NCBI GenBank assembly: GCA_963930775.1
Contig: OZ005689.1
Span: 4,092,001 to 4,156,000, forward strand
Direction of reading: 5' to 3'
DNA from: Cliona cf. orientalis
Taxonomy: Eukaryota > Porifera > Demospongiae > Clionaida > Clionaidae
Length of the DNA: 64,000 nt
Positions 23,393 to 35,599 of this stretch are shown in pieces. The notes under the pieces are model-generated. The model saw only the letters and a list, made by a program, of their open reading frames with translations, had not been told where the DNA came from and searched no databases. Numbering within the stretch: the first letter of the stretch is position 1; each line of letters begins with the position of its first letter. The position numbers and the translations under genes are program-made.

Positions 23393-26300
23393 ATGACTCC
23401 TCCAGCCAAATGGTTCCTTGATAGAGAAGATAACTCTGTGTTTGTGTGCACCTCTAGCTACTACCTCTATTCCTGACGGCACTAGCAGAGTTGACAGGCA
23501 AGGCTTTGTAAGGGATATCAAGACTGGGCTTGCCAAGGGAAAATCGGTTCTGAAGGTAATCGTAAGACCGTATACTCATCAATGTTTGCCTATGTACACT
23601 TTGTCAGCACTATAATTTTTTTTTCTCGATATGCATTACAGTGGATAGCTACATAATAACTTTAGGCACACAGGTAGTTAAAAAGCGTACTTGGTACTAA
23701 CATGGCATATAGCTATGCTTTGTCATTAATTGTAATAGAAAATAGACATCTCCTTTCTTCCTTCCCCAGATTTCATTCACGAATGGGAAGTCAAGAGGCT
23801 ACTCTCTAGAGAGCTTTGACTGGTCCAAGTCCACCCTGAGCAAGCTAATGCACACCAAGCAAGCTTCTACGGTGGAGATGTTTGTGGAAATCTGGAAGAC
23901 AGACATACAGCCAGGTCTTAGTAACACTTCTCTCTCCAACAGCAGCACGACTCCTCACACCTCCCTCCCTAATAGCACTCCTCTCTCTGCACCCAGAGAC
24001 AAGGCTACTCCCTCACGGAAGAGAACCGCAGCTGATGCTAATCTCCACCAACAGTCTACAACCCCTCCTGCTCTCCGGCCTGTGCATATCATCAGTGAAA
24101 CCCAACTACCAGGGGCTGATGCAGACGATGCTACACAGCTAGATGAAGGCATCGAGAAAGGATTTGTTGGTAATGATATTGGAGTGTTAAAAATTTAGGT
24201 GTTAAATTAACACCCTTTGTAGTGTCCAATTGCATGTGAAACACCCTTTTAGTGTCAATTGAAGGTATTATTGAGTCACCCTAGGGTATAGTGCAACAAT
24301 AATAATTATTATGGCTACATAAAAAGTACCGGGTACATCAGATTCTGTTGTCACTCCACTGTCAAATAATTTGGCTAGTTGTACAGCAACTATACAATTA
24401 GTGCACATCAGATTCTGTAAAGAAGTGAATCCTGCATAGCAAAGATAGAAACTTTGTATACACACATTCAAGAGAGAGAGGATGGTGAGTGAACAAATTG
24501 TTTAAAAGCTGAGTACATGCATGATCATGGTGCACTCCTGCCTGTAAGGAAAAACTGTAACAGGTTATGCATGCACTCAGTATTTTTTGTGTGTGAGAGG
24601 GAGGGAAAGAGTGCATAAATTGCTATACTATAGCACCCAAATTAAGCAGTGATATTATTATTATAGTGATATTAGCACCCAAATTAAGCAGTGATATTAT
24701 TATTATAGTGATATTATAAAAATTTAATATTATATAATAGTATTATTACTGCTTGCTATAATAGGATGAGAGATGAAGCATTATTTTTTTATACCTACCC
24801 AACTTATCTCTTCTTGAAGGTTATTTCACGCTTCCTGTGACCAGCCTGATTGAGCCTGGACCCACTCGACTGCTGAGGCCAGTGGATCCAGTGTTTGTGG
24901 ACACCCTGAAGTCCCACATGAAGAGGAACCCATCCAGAGATGTCACACCAATAGTAGGATTAGTCCAGCTGCCAGATGGAGAGGAGTTTCAGGAGGACCA
25001 CAAGGAGACCTATCTCTATGAGACACTTGGGGGCAACAATTCGAGAGTGGCCATGCAGGAGCTGCTGGATGAGGAGGACCTACGATTTAGAACTCGACTA
25101 GTCTCTGTCTACTGCCACCTAACTGACAGCCAAGCACTCCGACTGGCTTCCAAGCACAACCTGGCAACATCTGTACACCATGAGATGACAACCAGTGACA
25201 AGGTTAGTGGTATATATACATTATATTATTATATTACAATAGTAGCATAGAATCTTGTAATTATGCCCCCCCCCCCCCCCCCCCCCCCGCACACAAGGCC
25301 TCCTGCGCTTTTAGTTCTGCATATATAATTTTGTCTTCCTATACCTTATAAGCCCTGCTACTCTGACTATAAATAGAGTCCGTAAGACAGTAGCTATAGC
25401 TAGCACACTAGCCATTTGTGATAGCATATCTTACTTTGTTGAATTTTCCCATGATCATGGAATTCTATTATGTTTAATGTTAATGTGACCATGTACATAC
25501 CCATGCAGCACTTTTCCAATCATTACAGGTCCGCCTCTGTCGATCACTAAGGTATCGGATTGCCAATGCTGATTCAAGTAAGAACCAGGTGCCCACTGTC
25601 AACATGGTGGAATGGAGAAGCAAGTGTGCTGATATTTTGATGGAGAAGGTAATACTACTACTAGATTCTAATTTGTTATTCATATGCATGCAGTGGTATA
25701 TATAATTATTGTGAGTGGTTGATTAAATTGACCACAAAATTAATGTAATACAAAACAAGAAAAACAAGCGAGCCACCTCTCATTTATTTGTGAGTGCATG
25801 TATTATATCATACTATATACTGCATGGATGCATCAGCTTTTAAATCTGAACTCATGTGCATAGGTCCGCAGTTTAGATGATGCCTCCATATACTACCTAT
25901 CAAGCCTCCCCTGTGACTCATTTCGTCTGCTCGAGAAGGTGTTCTCTATGTATGCGGAAGGCGGCATCAAAAGCCAGAGTTGTCCTAGAGGGTCCATGGG
26001 GAAAAAATTGGACTTGAAGGGAAGCAATTTCAAGCCTATGCGAGGCTTAGATATATCTACAGTAACATCGTTGCTTGAGCAACTGACGAAGGAAGAGCTG
26101 AGCATACCAGAGATGGCAAAAGAGTGCAAGAAGGTGAAATCGCTCAGGGATCTACAAAAGGCTTTCATTGATGAGACAGGAGTGAAAACTTGGAAGGAGG
26201 CTGAAGAGAAATTCCCTTCATTTGCTAGTGCTGAAGCCTTTGATCAGTTCATTGAGGGTAACACTAAGAAAGCCATTGATAGCCATAGGTAAGCTACATC

Positions 26301-28161
26301 AGTTGGCTTTGTTGTTTCTGCCACAACATTTCTTTTATGAATCCACTTTCTCTTGCACAATGCAGATTTAAATCATTCTGCAAGAGTGCCCTACACAGTG
26401 TGGAGTGTGCCGAAACCATTAGCCCTTCTGATGGCATCTTTCAGCATGAGAGAAGCACTGCCTATGTTTTGCCCACACAAACTATCTCTTATTCCTCAAT
26501 TAATTCCCTCTGCTTGACCTCAAGGACGCCATTTAAAGGCTTTGCTCTAACGCTGATCAACTTCTCTGATCTGAATACTGATGAGGGAGAGGTATACTAT
26601 GTGTGCGTATAGTCATTGAGTGATTTACATTTAGCTACAATAATTCTTATGAGTCAAATAATAATTATGTCACCTCCTTTTGTTTCAGACTCTGGAAGTA
26701 CTTGTTCGCTCAATAAGGTCCATCAACACAATGAGTGGGGCAATGACTTTTGTGATAGGTGTTGTTTGTGATCATGAGAGCTATCATGATGTAGTGTCTG
26801 CACTTGGATCCATGAACAAACTAGAGGTGTGCTATGTGTACAGTGAAGGCATCAAGAACAATGGTATATACTGTAGTTAATTGAATACAATATATGATCC
26901 AATCTAACGTAAGAAATTAATTAGCATTTTACGAATTCTCATAACATATATATAATATTATAATAGAGCGATTGATGACCTTTACCAGAAAACACGCATT
27001 TTGAAAAAAATTTTTCCATACCTAGTATTAGATTAAGTACGATACCCATTTTACTTATATGGAGGACAATTAATCTTGAGTTGTCTTCCACTACACACGC
27101 ACGTTTATAGGGGTTCTAATTGGAACCATGGATGTACTTTGTGTAGCTCAATATGGAGAGGCTACCTGGAATCAAAGAGAGCGGCTGTTCAACAACGAGA
27201 GAATGGTTGAAGTCAAAGACGACCAAGGCAAACCCATCTCTTCTCGTGCTGACTGGACAGAGCAGACCTACCGTGAGATCATCAAGAGCTTCAGTGAAAA
27301 GGATGATTTCGTATACTTTCCAAGAATTGTTTCAGGTACATCTACTAATCTTGGTTCCTAGCTAGAGTCTAATTCTTATGGGTACAAGAGTTTCCATACT
27401 AAGGATTCAGAGATTTCTGATCTAAAATAATTTTAGATCAGAAATCTCTGAATCCTTATTATGTGGATCAGAAATATCTGATCTAAATTAGCATGAATTA
27501 AAAAATTGGAGATATCATGTGGATCAGAAATTTCTGATCTAAATTAGCATGAATTAAAAAATTGGAGATATCATGTGGATCAGAAATTTCTGATCTAAGA
27601 TTAGCATGAATAATTTTAGATCAGAAATCTCTGAACCCTTATTATGTGGATCAGAAATATCTGATCTAAATTAGCATGAATAAAAAATCTGAGATATGCG
27701 GATCAGAAATTTCTAATCCTAATTAGCTTGGGTTGAATTGAAAAAATTGCAAAATTGGAGATATTATGTGGATCAGAAATTTCTGATCTAAAATTAGCAT
27801 GAATAAAGAATCTGAGATATGCGGATCAGAAATTTCTAATCCTAATTAGCTTGGGTTGAATTGAAAAAATTGTGAAGATATGCGGATCAGAAATGTCTGA
27901 TCTAAATTAGTATGTAATAATAATAATATACCTTGGGTTTAGAAATTTCTGATCCTTTAGCTATAATAATATTGTCCGTTCTCATTGATTTTAATGGCAG
28001 TTGAAGGTGTGGTAGCCTCGTTAAAGGCAGGAAGAAATTGTACAGCACTAGGTAGTGCAACAATGAAGCTTTTCGCTCAGCGAAAGGTCATGAGCAGAAT
28101 TATGGAAGAGTCCACGAGGAGTGAAGATGAACAGATTGAAGAAAATATAACTGACCCCTAA
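23393..28161 (+). CDS. ParB/sulfiredoxin-like protein with possible methyltransferase-like C-terminus
   Basis: Exons: 23393-23555 (start uncertain), 23770-24169, 24831-25202, 25529-25648, 25864-26288, 26366-26591, 26689-26863, 27111-27335 and 28001-28161. Phases agree at each junction from 23770 on. The exon at 24831 reads LLRPVDPVFVDTLKSHM, then TPIVGLVQ and YLYETLGGNNSRVAMQELL, a pattern of ParB-like nuclease domains (conserved GGNxSR). Later exons carry a charged helical region (about 25864-26288), then GVLIGTMDVLCVAQYGEATW and GRNCTALG near the C-terminus, which weakly recall methylase motifs. I do not know a named function. In exon 1 the frame from MTPPAKWFLDRE runs to a stop, while the conserved frame (TTSIPDGTSRVDRQGF) is offset. 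Either a lesion or an unrecognised start exon lies there. Otherwise the gene is open, which suggests selection. Confidence 0.6.
25264..25288. repeat. Poly-C tract in intron
   Basis: 25 consecutive C in the intron between exons 24831-25202 and 25529-25648. It could form a structured tract but is probably a replication-slippage product. Confidence 0.9.
27401..27955. repeat. Dyad array GATCAGAAATTTCTGATC in intron
   Basis: Inside the last intron of the ParB-like gene, units repeat TGTGGATCAGAAATTTCTGATC followed by TAAATTAGCATGAATTA. The first unit is a perfect 57-bp palindrome (27401-27457, centre 27429). The dyad core is the same as in the 10.9-13.4 kb minisatellite, although the unit sequence around it differs. 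Confidence 0.85.
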
Positions 28162-28764
28162 TTTTCTTGTAAAGTTGCAGCTGTTATTTCATAATCTATA
28201 CTTTTGTTTTTTTTTCTCTGATTGTGTATAGGCTATTATTACAAGTACTGGCACGTCATACTGTGCATGGTTGCATATTAAATTTTGATTCGAGGAATAT
28301 GCAAATCAACGAACCTTGAACCTATGTACACATGCGTGTGACATTCGTATGATGAATGTACGTCCTCAATACTCCAGAAAAAGTACTATACTATTAGCTA
28401 CACCCAAGGTGAATAATATTATAGATTCAGTGGAGCTTGATCATGGAATAAAGATTGCATTGATCTATGCATGTATTGTATACTAGGAATTCTTATGCAT
28501 GTGCAGCATGAATAGATGTACATGTAGGCACACTCTCCTTCTCAACAACTTCTGGCATTAAATTATAATACAATGAATTAAGGGCTCTATCTATAATAAT
28601 AATATTATTATTATGGTATTACAATACACATTGATGGGCTGCACCACATCTCTAGTAGCTTCATTGTATATGGTAATGGTCACTATGTATGAAAGTAGCA
28701 TAATAAGCTATGCAATGTCGTAATCATAAAAATGCTTTAATTAAAAGTGGCATCCCATACATTA
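28162..28764. other. 3' flank of ParB-like gene
   Basis: AT-rich, with no gene or repeat family recognised. Confidence 0.4.
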
Positions 28765-29033
28765 GCTTCTTGCAAGAACCTTGCATATCAGGCTTGCAGC
28801 AAAATCTTACACATCTTGCCTGAAAATCTTGTATGCTTGCTCAAAAATCTTGCAAATTGCAAGAGAAATGGCCACAATCTTACAAGAACTTGCAAGAATC
28901 TTACAAGCACTGGCTTGCAAGACCTCTTGCAAGCCTTGCAGCCATGCAAGACATTAATCTTGCATGCAAGAATCTTACAAGAGTCATGCAAGATTTCTAC
29001 AGGAATCTTGCAAGATAATCTTGCATGACTACT
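28765..29033. repeat. CTTGCAAG-rich repeat
   Basis: Dense short units built on the palindrome CTTGCAAG and CTTACAAG, readable in both strands. Fragments of the same motif flank the LINE at 35430-35600 and 38750-38815. Role unknown; it could be a degenerate transposon end. Confidence 0.65.
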
Positions 29034-29550
29034 ATACTGCATGCACATGGATTGTTGCTATGGAAACCAGTTGCTCCACCCACATCCTTTCAGTCTACGG
29101 TTATTCTACACAATAATAAGATCACATACACACTACAATAATAATAATTATTATAATACAAATAATTGTGCATTTGTGGTCACTGATATGTTTATATTAT
29201 TATAGTAGACAATCAGGTAGCCAGTGTTTATCAGAAAATTCTTGTGGGGTTCAAGGTGCTTGTTCTCCAGATCAGCTACCTGAATAATAACACAATAATA
29301 ATATTATCAGATGATTATATTATTTAATTTATTATTATGACATTGTGTTTCATCGAGGTATGCTTTAATATGTAAGGTGCATGCGTGCAGGGATGAATGC
29401 TGGGATACATAACACAACACTTCAAGAAAAGTAGAAATATCACCTATTGTATATTATTGTGCTATGAAAATGTTAATTCTTATAATTATTTAACAGCTGA
29501 ATTGAATAGAAATTCTGTGTCGTATCCTATACCTCTTCTGTTAGGTTTAT
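29034..29550. other. Spacer
   Basis: AT-rich sequence with AAT/ATT runs and no gene recognised. Confidence 0.35.
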
Positions 29551-29867
29551 GACTAGCGTTGAACCCAGGCCCTTTGAGGGGGAGGAGAAAGGACCTGGTA
29601 CCTATTGCACACCCATGCGCCAACTACCCCAAGAAAACTTGGGGTACTATGAATGATTGTACGCTTTATTGCCCTCTTGCTGCGGCCTATAGGGTACAAA
29701 GCTACACCAATGTGACATCGCTTCGTACCCTACGCACAGGAGGAGAGTGAAAAAGCATACAGTCGTTTGCGGCACCCCAAGTTTTCTTGGGGTAGTTGGC
29801 ACATGCGCATGCAATAAGTACCAGGCCCTCTTTCTTCCTCCTGCCAGGCCTGGGTACAAGGCTAGTC
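29551..29867. mobile_element. MITE with GACTAGC...CCCAGGCC ends
   Basis: The left end GACTAGCGTTGAACCCAGGC matches the inverted right end GACTAGCCTTGTACCCAGGC. A second inner inverted pair (TACCCCAAGAAAACTTGGGG type) lies near 29620 and 29785. Related CCCAGGCC ends occur at 32156-32444. Confidence 0.7.
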
Positions 29868-30418
29868 TACGACATAATTTGCATGCTGATTGCTAGAGAT
29901 GGTCACTGTAGCTACTCAGACTTCAGGTTAGGAGTTAACGATCAGTTGATATAAATCATAAATTATTCTGTTTGCATGCATGCGCAATGGGTAATGTACA
30001 TGTAATCTATTAATTTTGTCTATCTGTCGTCATCATTATCCAGACGTACAACATCATTGTATAACCTGAGACTGAAATTCAATCTCATGCCAACACGAAA
30101 AGATACTGTGTAATGCCCAAGAGGTATAAGAGGTATAACATGCATAATCTGAAATTGATGAGACCCATGGCCAGAGGTTAACTAAAGCAGCAATAGTCCA
30201 GGTACATACATGTACATACTACTCAAAGTGTACACCTACTCAAAGTGAACCGTCAAAGAATGTTGCTCGAAGCTGAGCATCCAACAGTTACTAATAATAG
30301 CATGATTTCACCAGATAAGGGATGTCACACGGTATTATGCATTATCGGGGAAATGTCACTGAATGCATTGAGACTATAGTAATGATAGGTCCATAGGTCT
30401 TGGAGAATGGTTGAGGCA

Positions 30419-30809
30419 TGTAACGACGCAAATGCGATCCCGACCCGTTCGCGATACGCCGGTACGTATAATATACGCCGCCGCGATCGCTGGACGATAT
30501 GGATGGGAGGGGCTGGGAGGTCAGGGGATGGATTGCGAATGGTTAGCAGGGTAAGTGTGGGAGGTCTGGGAATGGGTGCGAATGGTTAACAGGGTTAGTG
30601 TGGGAGGGCTAGGGGCTGGGTTGTGTAGGGTTTGTCTATAAAATAGTTGAAATAACGGCTGCCAGCAGCAACAACGGTGGTGGCCGAGTGGTTGGGCTCT
30701 TAATGTATGGGACGGAATAGAGCGGGTTCAAATCTTGCTGTACACTTAGATTTTTTTTTTCCCTGTCGAATTTTTCTAAGTGTTGATAGATCGCATTTGC
30801 ATCGTAACA
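30419..30809. mobile_element. TIR element carrying a tRNA-like segment, copy 1
   Basis: Terminal inverted repeats of about 21 bp (TGTAACGACGCAAATGCGAT and, inverted, TGTTACGATGCAAATGCGAT) are bounded by a 5-bp duplication AGGCA at 30414-30418 and 30810-30814. Inside, about 30678-30745 has GGTGGCCGAGTGGTT (a Leu/Ser-type A box) and GGGTTCAAATC (B box) followed by T-runs. A G-rich internal part contains a duplicated subunit. A shorter copy lies at 55400-55559. Confidence 0.72.
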
Positions 30810-31060
30810 AGGCATCCAAAGCTATTATAAGGGTAAAGCTAGCTGTGCGTATAATTATCTAATATGCTACAATGGATATGTAGGCCCCTACTAGTAGCTG
30901 AGTTGTAATGGCAACCAAACCATCAAACATGGCAAAATTGAGCTTGAAATACTCATGATTTTATCTAGTCTGAAATTTGGGGGGGTGGGTGTGGGAGGGG
31001 GTGTGACGTGCATGCACAAAGTTAAAGCATTAATTGATTAGTGGTCCTATAAGCAACATA

Positions 31061-31206
31061 CTTATTGCCATAGTAGAACGACGATACCGGGAAATATCAC
31101 GAGTTCATTGCCGCGTATTGTTACGAGTGCGAAGCACGAGTAATAGTGCAAAAGGCAATGAACGAGTGGTATTTCCGAGGTATCGTCGTTCTACTATGGC
31201 AATAAG
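31061..31206. mobile_element. Near-perfect foldback MITE
   Basis: Arms of about 53 bp begin CTTATTGCCATAGTAGAACG and end in its inverse, enclosing about 40 bp. No clear flanking duplication was found. Confidence 0.7.
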
Positions 31207-31734
31207 GTATTTATCGTATATTTAAGAAGCCTATTCTGTACTGGAGCTTTAGTAGCTCTAGCGGCAAAGCTAAGAAGGGACTGCTACGTTTCGGCGATGG
31301 CCGCTGTCATTTCAGGCACCGAAGACTAAGGCGTATAGCTAAGTAAGATAAGGGCAGCGGCACCGTGGCTCATTTATCTAACTCGGGCAACAAAAATGAC
31401 TGATAGCAGCAACTTACTTTCTTCTCTGGCGCTCAACGTTCAACCATTGTTCAACGTTTCAACACTGTATATATGGCGATCATGTGACGAACACGACTGA
31501 TACGGATTTTGCACGTGACGAACACGACTGATATGGGAAATTATCATACGTGTTTCCGCCCACGCGTTTCCCATATGTTTGTATTACGGGTCAAAAGTTC
31601 AATATACAATAATAGTAATTGAATTTACATTGAATCTAGAGGGGGAGGAGAAGCTGAGGGTTGACTGGTCACTAAGGCATTTAGCATTGGTCATGCACAC
31701 CTGTAACTATCAACCACAGCTCTAGCCGATCACG
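31207..31734. other. Spacer with direct repeat
   Basis: No gene recognised. GTGACGAACACGACTGATA occurs twice (about 31484 and 31514), and GC content is higher than around it. Confidence 0.35.
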
Positions 31735-31736
31735 TA

Positions 31737-31933
31737 CCATATAGCGGGAAATTTTTGAGGGAAAAAACTTTCGCGGATCGGTAGAAAGGAGCTTTTCACA
31801 GAGAAAACTTTTGTGGAATGGTAGCATAATGGGTGTGGCATGCCTAGAATTTCGTGGAGAAAACTTTCGCGGATGGCTGAAAAATCGCGAAATTCGTGAA
31901 AGTTTTCTCCCTCGAAAGTTTCCCGCTATACGG
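31737..31933. mobile_element. TA-flanked MITE (CCATATAGCGGG ends)
   Basis: Ends CCATATAGCGGGAAA and inverted CCGTATAGCGGGAAAC with TA on both outer sides (31735-31736, 31934-31935). This is typical of Tc1/mariner-type MITEs. Interior has repeated AAAACTTTCGCGGA. Confidence 0.75.
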
Positions 31934-32155
31934 TACTTTCTGCTCATGCACACAAGTGAGAGTCATTGTCACCATTCACTGCAGTGATCTATTGTTCAAA
32001 GAGTGTTCACTTGCACTTTGCAAGCAACAGCAGGATGCACATGAAACACATACCAGGTATAGACTGCAAATAAGACTACAGGAAAACATTGGGCAAGTGA
32101 AGGAATTTGCTCCGGAAGCAAAATAATAAATAAAGTGGGATGCCCCTCACCACCT

Positions 32156-32176
32156 AATCTCCTCCCCAGGCCTTCT

Positions 32177-32212
<36 letters not shown>

Positions 32213-32444
32213 GGGGGGGAAGAAGGAAAGGCCTGAACAGCACCACAATCGCTAGTACAAAGGTCAGGAGGTCATTCTGTATTCTTTAGACAAATGGACC
32301 GTTTCACTTGTTAGCACGTGGTAGGAATTAGTTTACGGACACTTTAATTTTACAGTAAATTAGCTATATGGAAAACGTAGTGCATGCACATGCAGTGGAT
32401 ATTACCAGGTCTTCCTTTCCTCAGAAGGCCTGGGGACGAGGCTA
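32156..32444. mobile_element. Inverted-repeat element with CCCAGGCCTTCTG ends
   Basis: CTCCCCAGGCCTTCTGGGG at left and CTCAGAAGGCCTGGGGACGAGG at right are inverted partners. The ends resemble the element at 29551-29867. A long G-tract (32177-32211, continuing after one T to about 32219) lies inside the left end. Confidence 0.5.
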
Positions 32445-33341
32445 CTCACCACCTGGCCCCTCCAAATATGATAAATACTAGAAATTTTTATATTATTCAA
32501 AATTACCTTAAAATGCAGCAGAAAAGTCCAACTGTCATGACATTGTGTTTGTCCAGAATTGCATAGCTAGCTCTTATAGTGTCCTCAGTCTGGTGGCTAC
32601 CCTCTCTTTCAGAACTGAATTATGAAGGAAAGAGGTATTTACCGTCAATGTAGAATAGGTACAGCGAAAGTTGACAATTTAAAGTGGATTGCCCCTCCTA
32701 TTAGATAGCGGCTAGCTATGCTCTCCCATAAATATCAAATATCATACCAATTAAGTTCAAAACTCTGCCAGACCTTCTGACTCGAACTGTAACTCTTCAA
32801 TAAAGTTTTTGTAGAAAATTTCTTTGGTTCATACCCAGTGAAAGTTCGCTCTTCTGTACTGTGCAGCTGCAGGCAACTGAAACTCAGCTGCGATACGGCG
32901 GCCCGCGCATCATGTGACTTGAAACGACCAATCAAATGCAAGCAGAGCGCGGTCGTGGCGGGATACTAGTGCGAGCATTCGATCGAGCAGAGCTGACTTC
33001 GTGTTCATTCTTGTCTTTGATGCTCACCAGGAGAAGAGCCTGCAAACTGAACGATGACAAACGACCCGTGTCCTCTTAGAGATACGCTCCTTCGAGCTAG
33101 ATCGAGTTGACCACACCTCCTTTCGGTAAATACAGGCACTAATAATAATAATACACGTACATATAGATCTATATCTCTCTCTCCTTCTCTGTCAGGTATC
33201 TGAACTAGATGCTATAGAAAGTTTATTATATCTTCAGAATGGAAATCTTTTTAAGACAGATAAGTTGTGACTGCAGGGAGTAAATACAATAAACAATCAC
33301 TCTGGCTAAACTTCGTAGCAGTCTGGGACCAGCGTTTAATA
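32445..33341. other. Spacer, possible GC-rich promoter
   Basis: No coding exon recognised. 32890-33110 is GC-richer and contains a CCAAT-type box (GACCAATCAAAT), which could mark a promoter without a recognised gene. Confidence 0.3.
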
Positions 33342-33700
33342 CTGTAAACCCAATAATGTTAGCGTCCTTTATAGTTAACGTTTTTAACACTTATGACATT
33401 TTAACGTCCATAAACTTTAACGATTTCATAAACTGTGATACAATCATGACATTGTAGTTCATGTGAACTTGTATACTAATAGTAGCCTTGCCATGGCGCG
33501 CCTTGCCATGCCATGCATGGCGCGCGCGTGCACATGGCCAGTTCGCTAGGCTCGGCCCAACTACGCGCGGGCGCCCGTGGCTATGTACGCATATGCGCAT
33601 GCGCACAAATAAAAAATTAACGACCTTTTACCTTAACGAATTGTGTCGCTTCGTTAAATTCGTTAACATTAATGGATCGTTAACATTATTGGGTTTACAG
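33342..33700. mobile_element. TA-flanked MITE (CTGTAAACCCAATAATGTTA ends)
   Basis: Left end CTGTAAACCCAATAATGTTA and inverted right end match for about 20 bp, with TA outside each (33340-33341, 33701-33702). The interior has TTAACG motifs in both orientations and a CATGGCGCGC palindromic stretch. Confidence 0.8.
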
Positions 33701-33702
33701 TA

Positions 33703-34580
33703 TACTGGTCAGTTACGTACATACAGAGACACACTGGTCAGTCGACTTAGCTGTTTATCAGCAGTTACACTGTTCAGTTACGGACATGACACACTGATCA
33801 GTCGATTTAGCTGTTTATCAGCAGTTACACTGTTCAGTTACGGACATACAGAGACACACTGGTCAGTCGACTTAGCTGTTTATCAGCAGTTACACTGTTC
33901 AGTTACGGACATACAGAGACACACTGGTCAGTCGACTTAGCTGTTTATCAGCAGTTACACTGTTCAGTTACGGACATACAGAGACACACTGGTCAGTCGA
34001 CTTAGCTGTTCATCAGCAGTTACACTGTTCAGTTACGTACATACAGAGACACACTGGTCAGTCGACTTAGCTGTTCATCAGCAGTTACACTGTTCAGTTA
34101 CGTACATACAGAGACACACTGGTCAGTCGACTTAGCTGTTCATCAGCAGTTACACTGTTCAGTTACGTACATACAGAGACACACTGGTCAGTCGACTTAG
34201 CTGTTTATCAGCAGTTACACTGTTCATGACACACTGGTCAGTCGACTTAGCTGTTTATCAGCAGTTACACTGTTCAGTTACGGACATACAGAGACACACT
34301 GGTCAGTCGACTTAGCTGTTCATCAGCAGTTACACTGTTCAGTTACGGACATACAGAGACACACTGGTCAGTCGACTTAGCTGTTCATCAGCAGTTACAC
34401 TGTTCAGTTACGTACATACAGAGACACACTGGTCAGTCGACTTAGCTGTTCATCAGCAGTTACACTGTTCAGTTACGTACATACAGAGACACACTGGTCA
34501 GTCGACTTAGCTGTTTATCAGCAGTTACACTGGTCGGTTATGTACATACAGAGACACACTGGTCAGTCGACTTAGCAGTA
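33703..34580. repeat. 65-bp minisatellite, about 14 units
   Basis: Unit contains GACACACTGGTCAGTCGACT, TAGCTGTTTATCAGCAGTTA and CACTGTTCAGTTACGGACAT. Variants alternate TTTATC/TTCATC and GGAC/GTAC. Some units are short (for example near 33790 and 34225). Open frames here are repeat translations. Confidence 0.92.
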
Positions 34581-35109
34581 TGCTAATTGTATCACAACTT
34601 AAGATAAGATTTATTTATTTTGATCTAATGTTGTTACTTGTAGGTACCACGAGATTGAGAGAACAGTATTACGCATTACGCTTGTGAGGATCATGGTATT
34701 GGTGTCCTGAGACAAGATTGATTAAGGCTCAGCCACTTGATTTCTCAATTTGTTATGGTAAGGGATGTGACTGTTGTGTGTGTAGGGGGGGGGGGGAGGA
34801 CTTGGTGCAGTTGATAAGTTGCTTATAAGCCCGAACCCAACTGTAAATTCGGGGGCCTGGCCTTGTGCTGGGGTGGACATGACCATTGTCGGTGGGAATG
34901 TGGCTGTGGCCTGTGTGGAGTCACGGCCTTTCCTCAGTCGGCTAGTGCCATGCCCCTGCAGTCACTGTCTCTGCTGTAGTGGGATTGTTCTCGTGCTAGG
35001 CCCGAGGCTAGAAGTAGCACCCTGGAGCAATGGTCCACGCCAAAGCAAAGGACCAGGGTATCATAATTATTAAGAATTAGGATGGCCCATCCATAATCCA
35101 TGACATGTG

Positions 35110-35143
<34 letters not shown>

Positions 35144-35429
35144 ATGAGCGAGAGAGACATAGCCAATTTCATTTACGTCTACTACATGCATTGTAGGATT
35201 CTTTGATGTCAAAAGTTTGGTGTGGACTTCACCAAGAGTATACTCTTACTTCACTTGCTACAAGAATGTTAATTATTACTATAATATTATTATTATGATG
35301 ATGATGATGAAATGATGTGTTGCTATACGCTACTATACAACGTTAATGGGTAAGGGTCGCCCATACTAATGAGCCCCTGGATACGATTTTTTGGTAAAGA
35401 TCGTCATCATGCTACTACGTATAGTATTA
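34581..35429. other. Spacer with GT microsatellite
   Basis: No gene recognised. A (TG)n tract runs at about 35118-35143 and GAT repeats near 35297. The ORF at 34819-35073 has no recognisable domain. Confidence 0.35.
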
Positions 35430-35599
35430 AATTTTGTGAGATGCCTAACACATCTTGCAAGACGCCAAGCACTTTCTTGCAAGAAATCTTGCATCTTTAT
35501 TTTTGAAGTCATCTAACTGCAAGATTTTGCTGTAGAATGCAAGATTCTTGATGCCCATACATAAATCCTGCAAAATCTTGCAAGATTTCTGAGGGTGTT

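Noticed and set aside
28747..29028. Leu/Cys-rich open frame
   Set aside because: Product of CTTGCAAG-type repeats; open on both strands.
33488..33940. Open frame of 150 codons
   Set aside because: Spans the end of a MITE and the start of the 65-bp minisatellite; repeat-driven.
33703..34580. Regularly spaced repeats that look like a CRISPR array
   Set aside because: Units are fully repeated with no unique spacers, in a eukaryotic context.
34819..35073. Short Cys/Gly-rich frame as secreted peptide
   Set aside because: No signal peptide, domain or homologous copy in the window.
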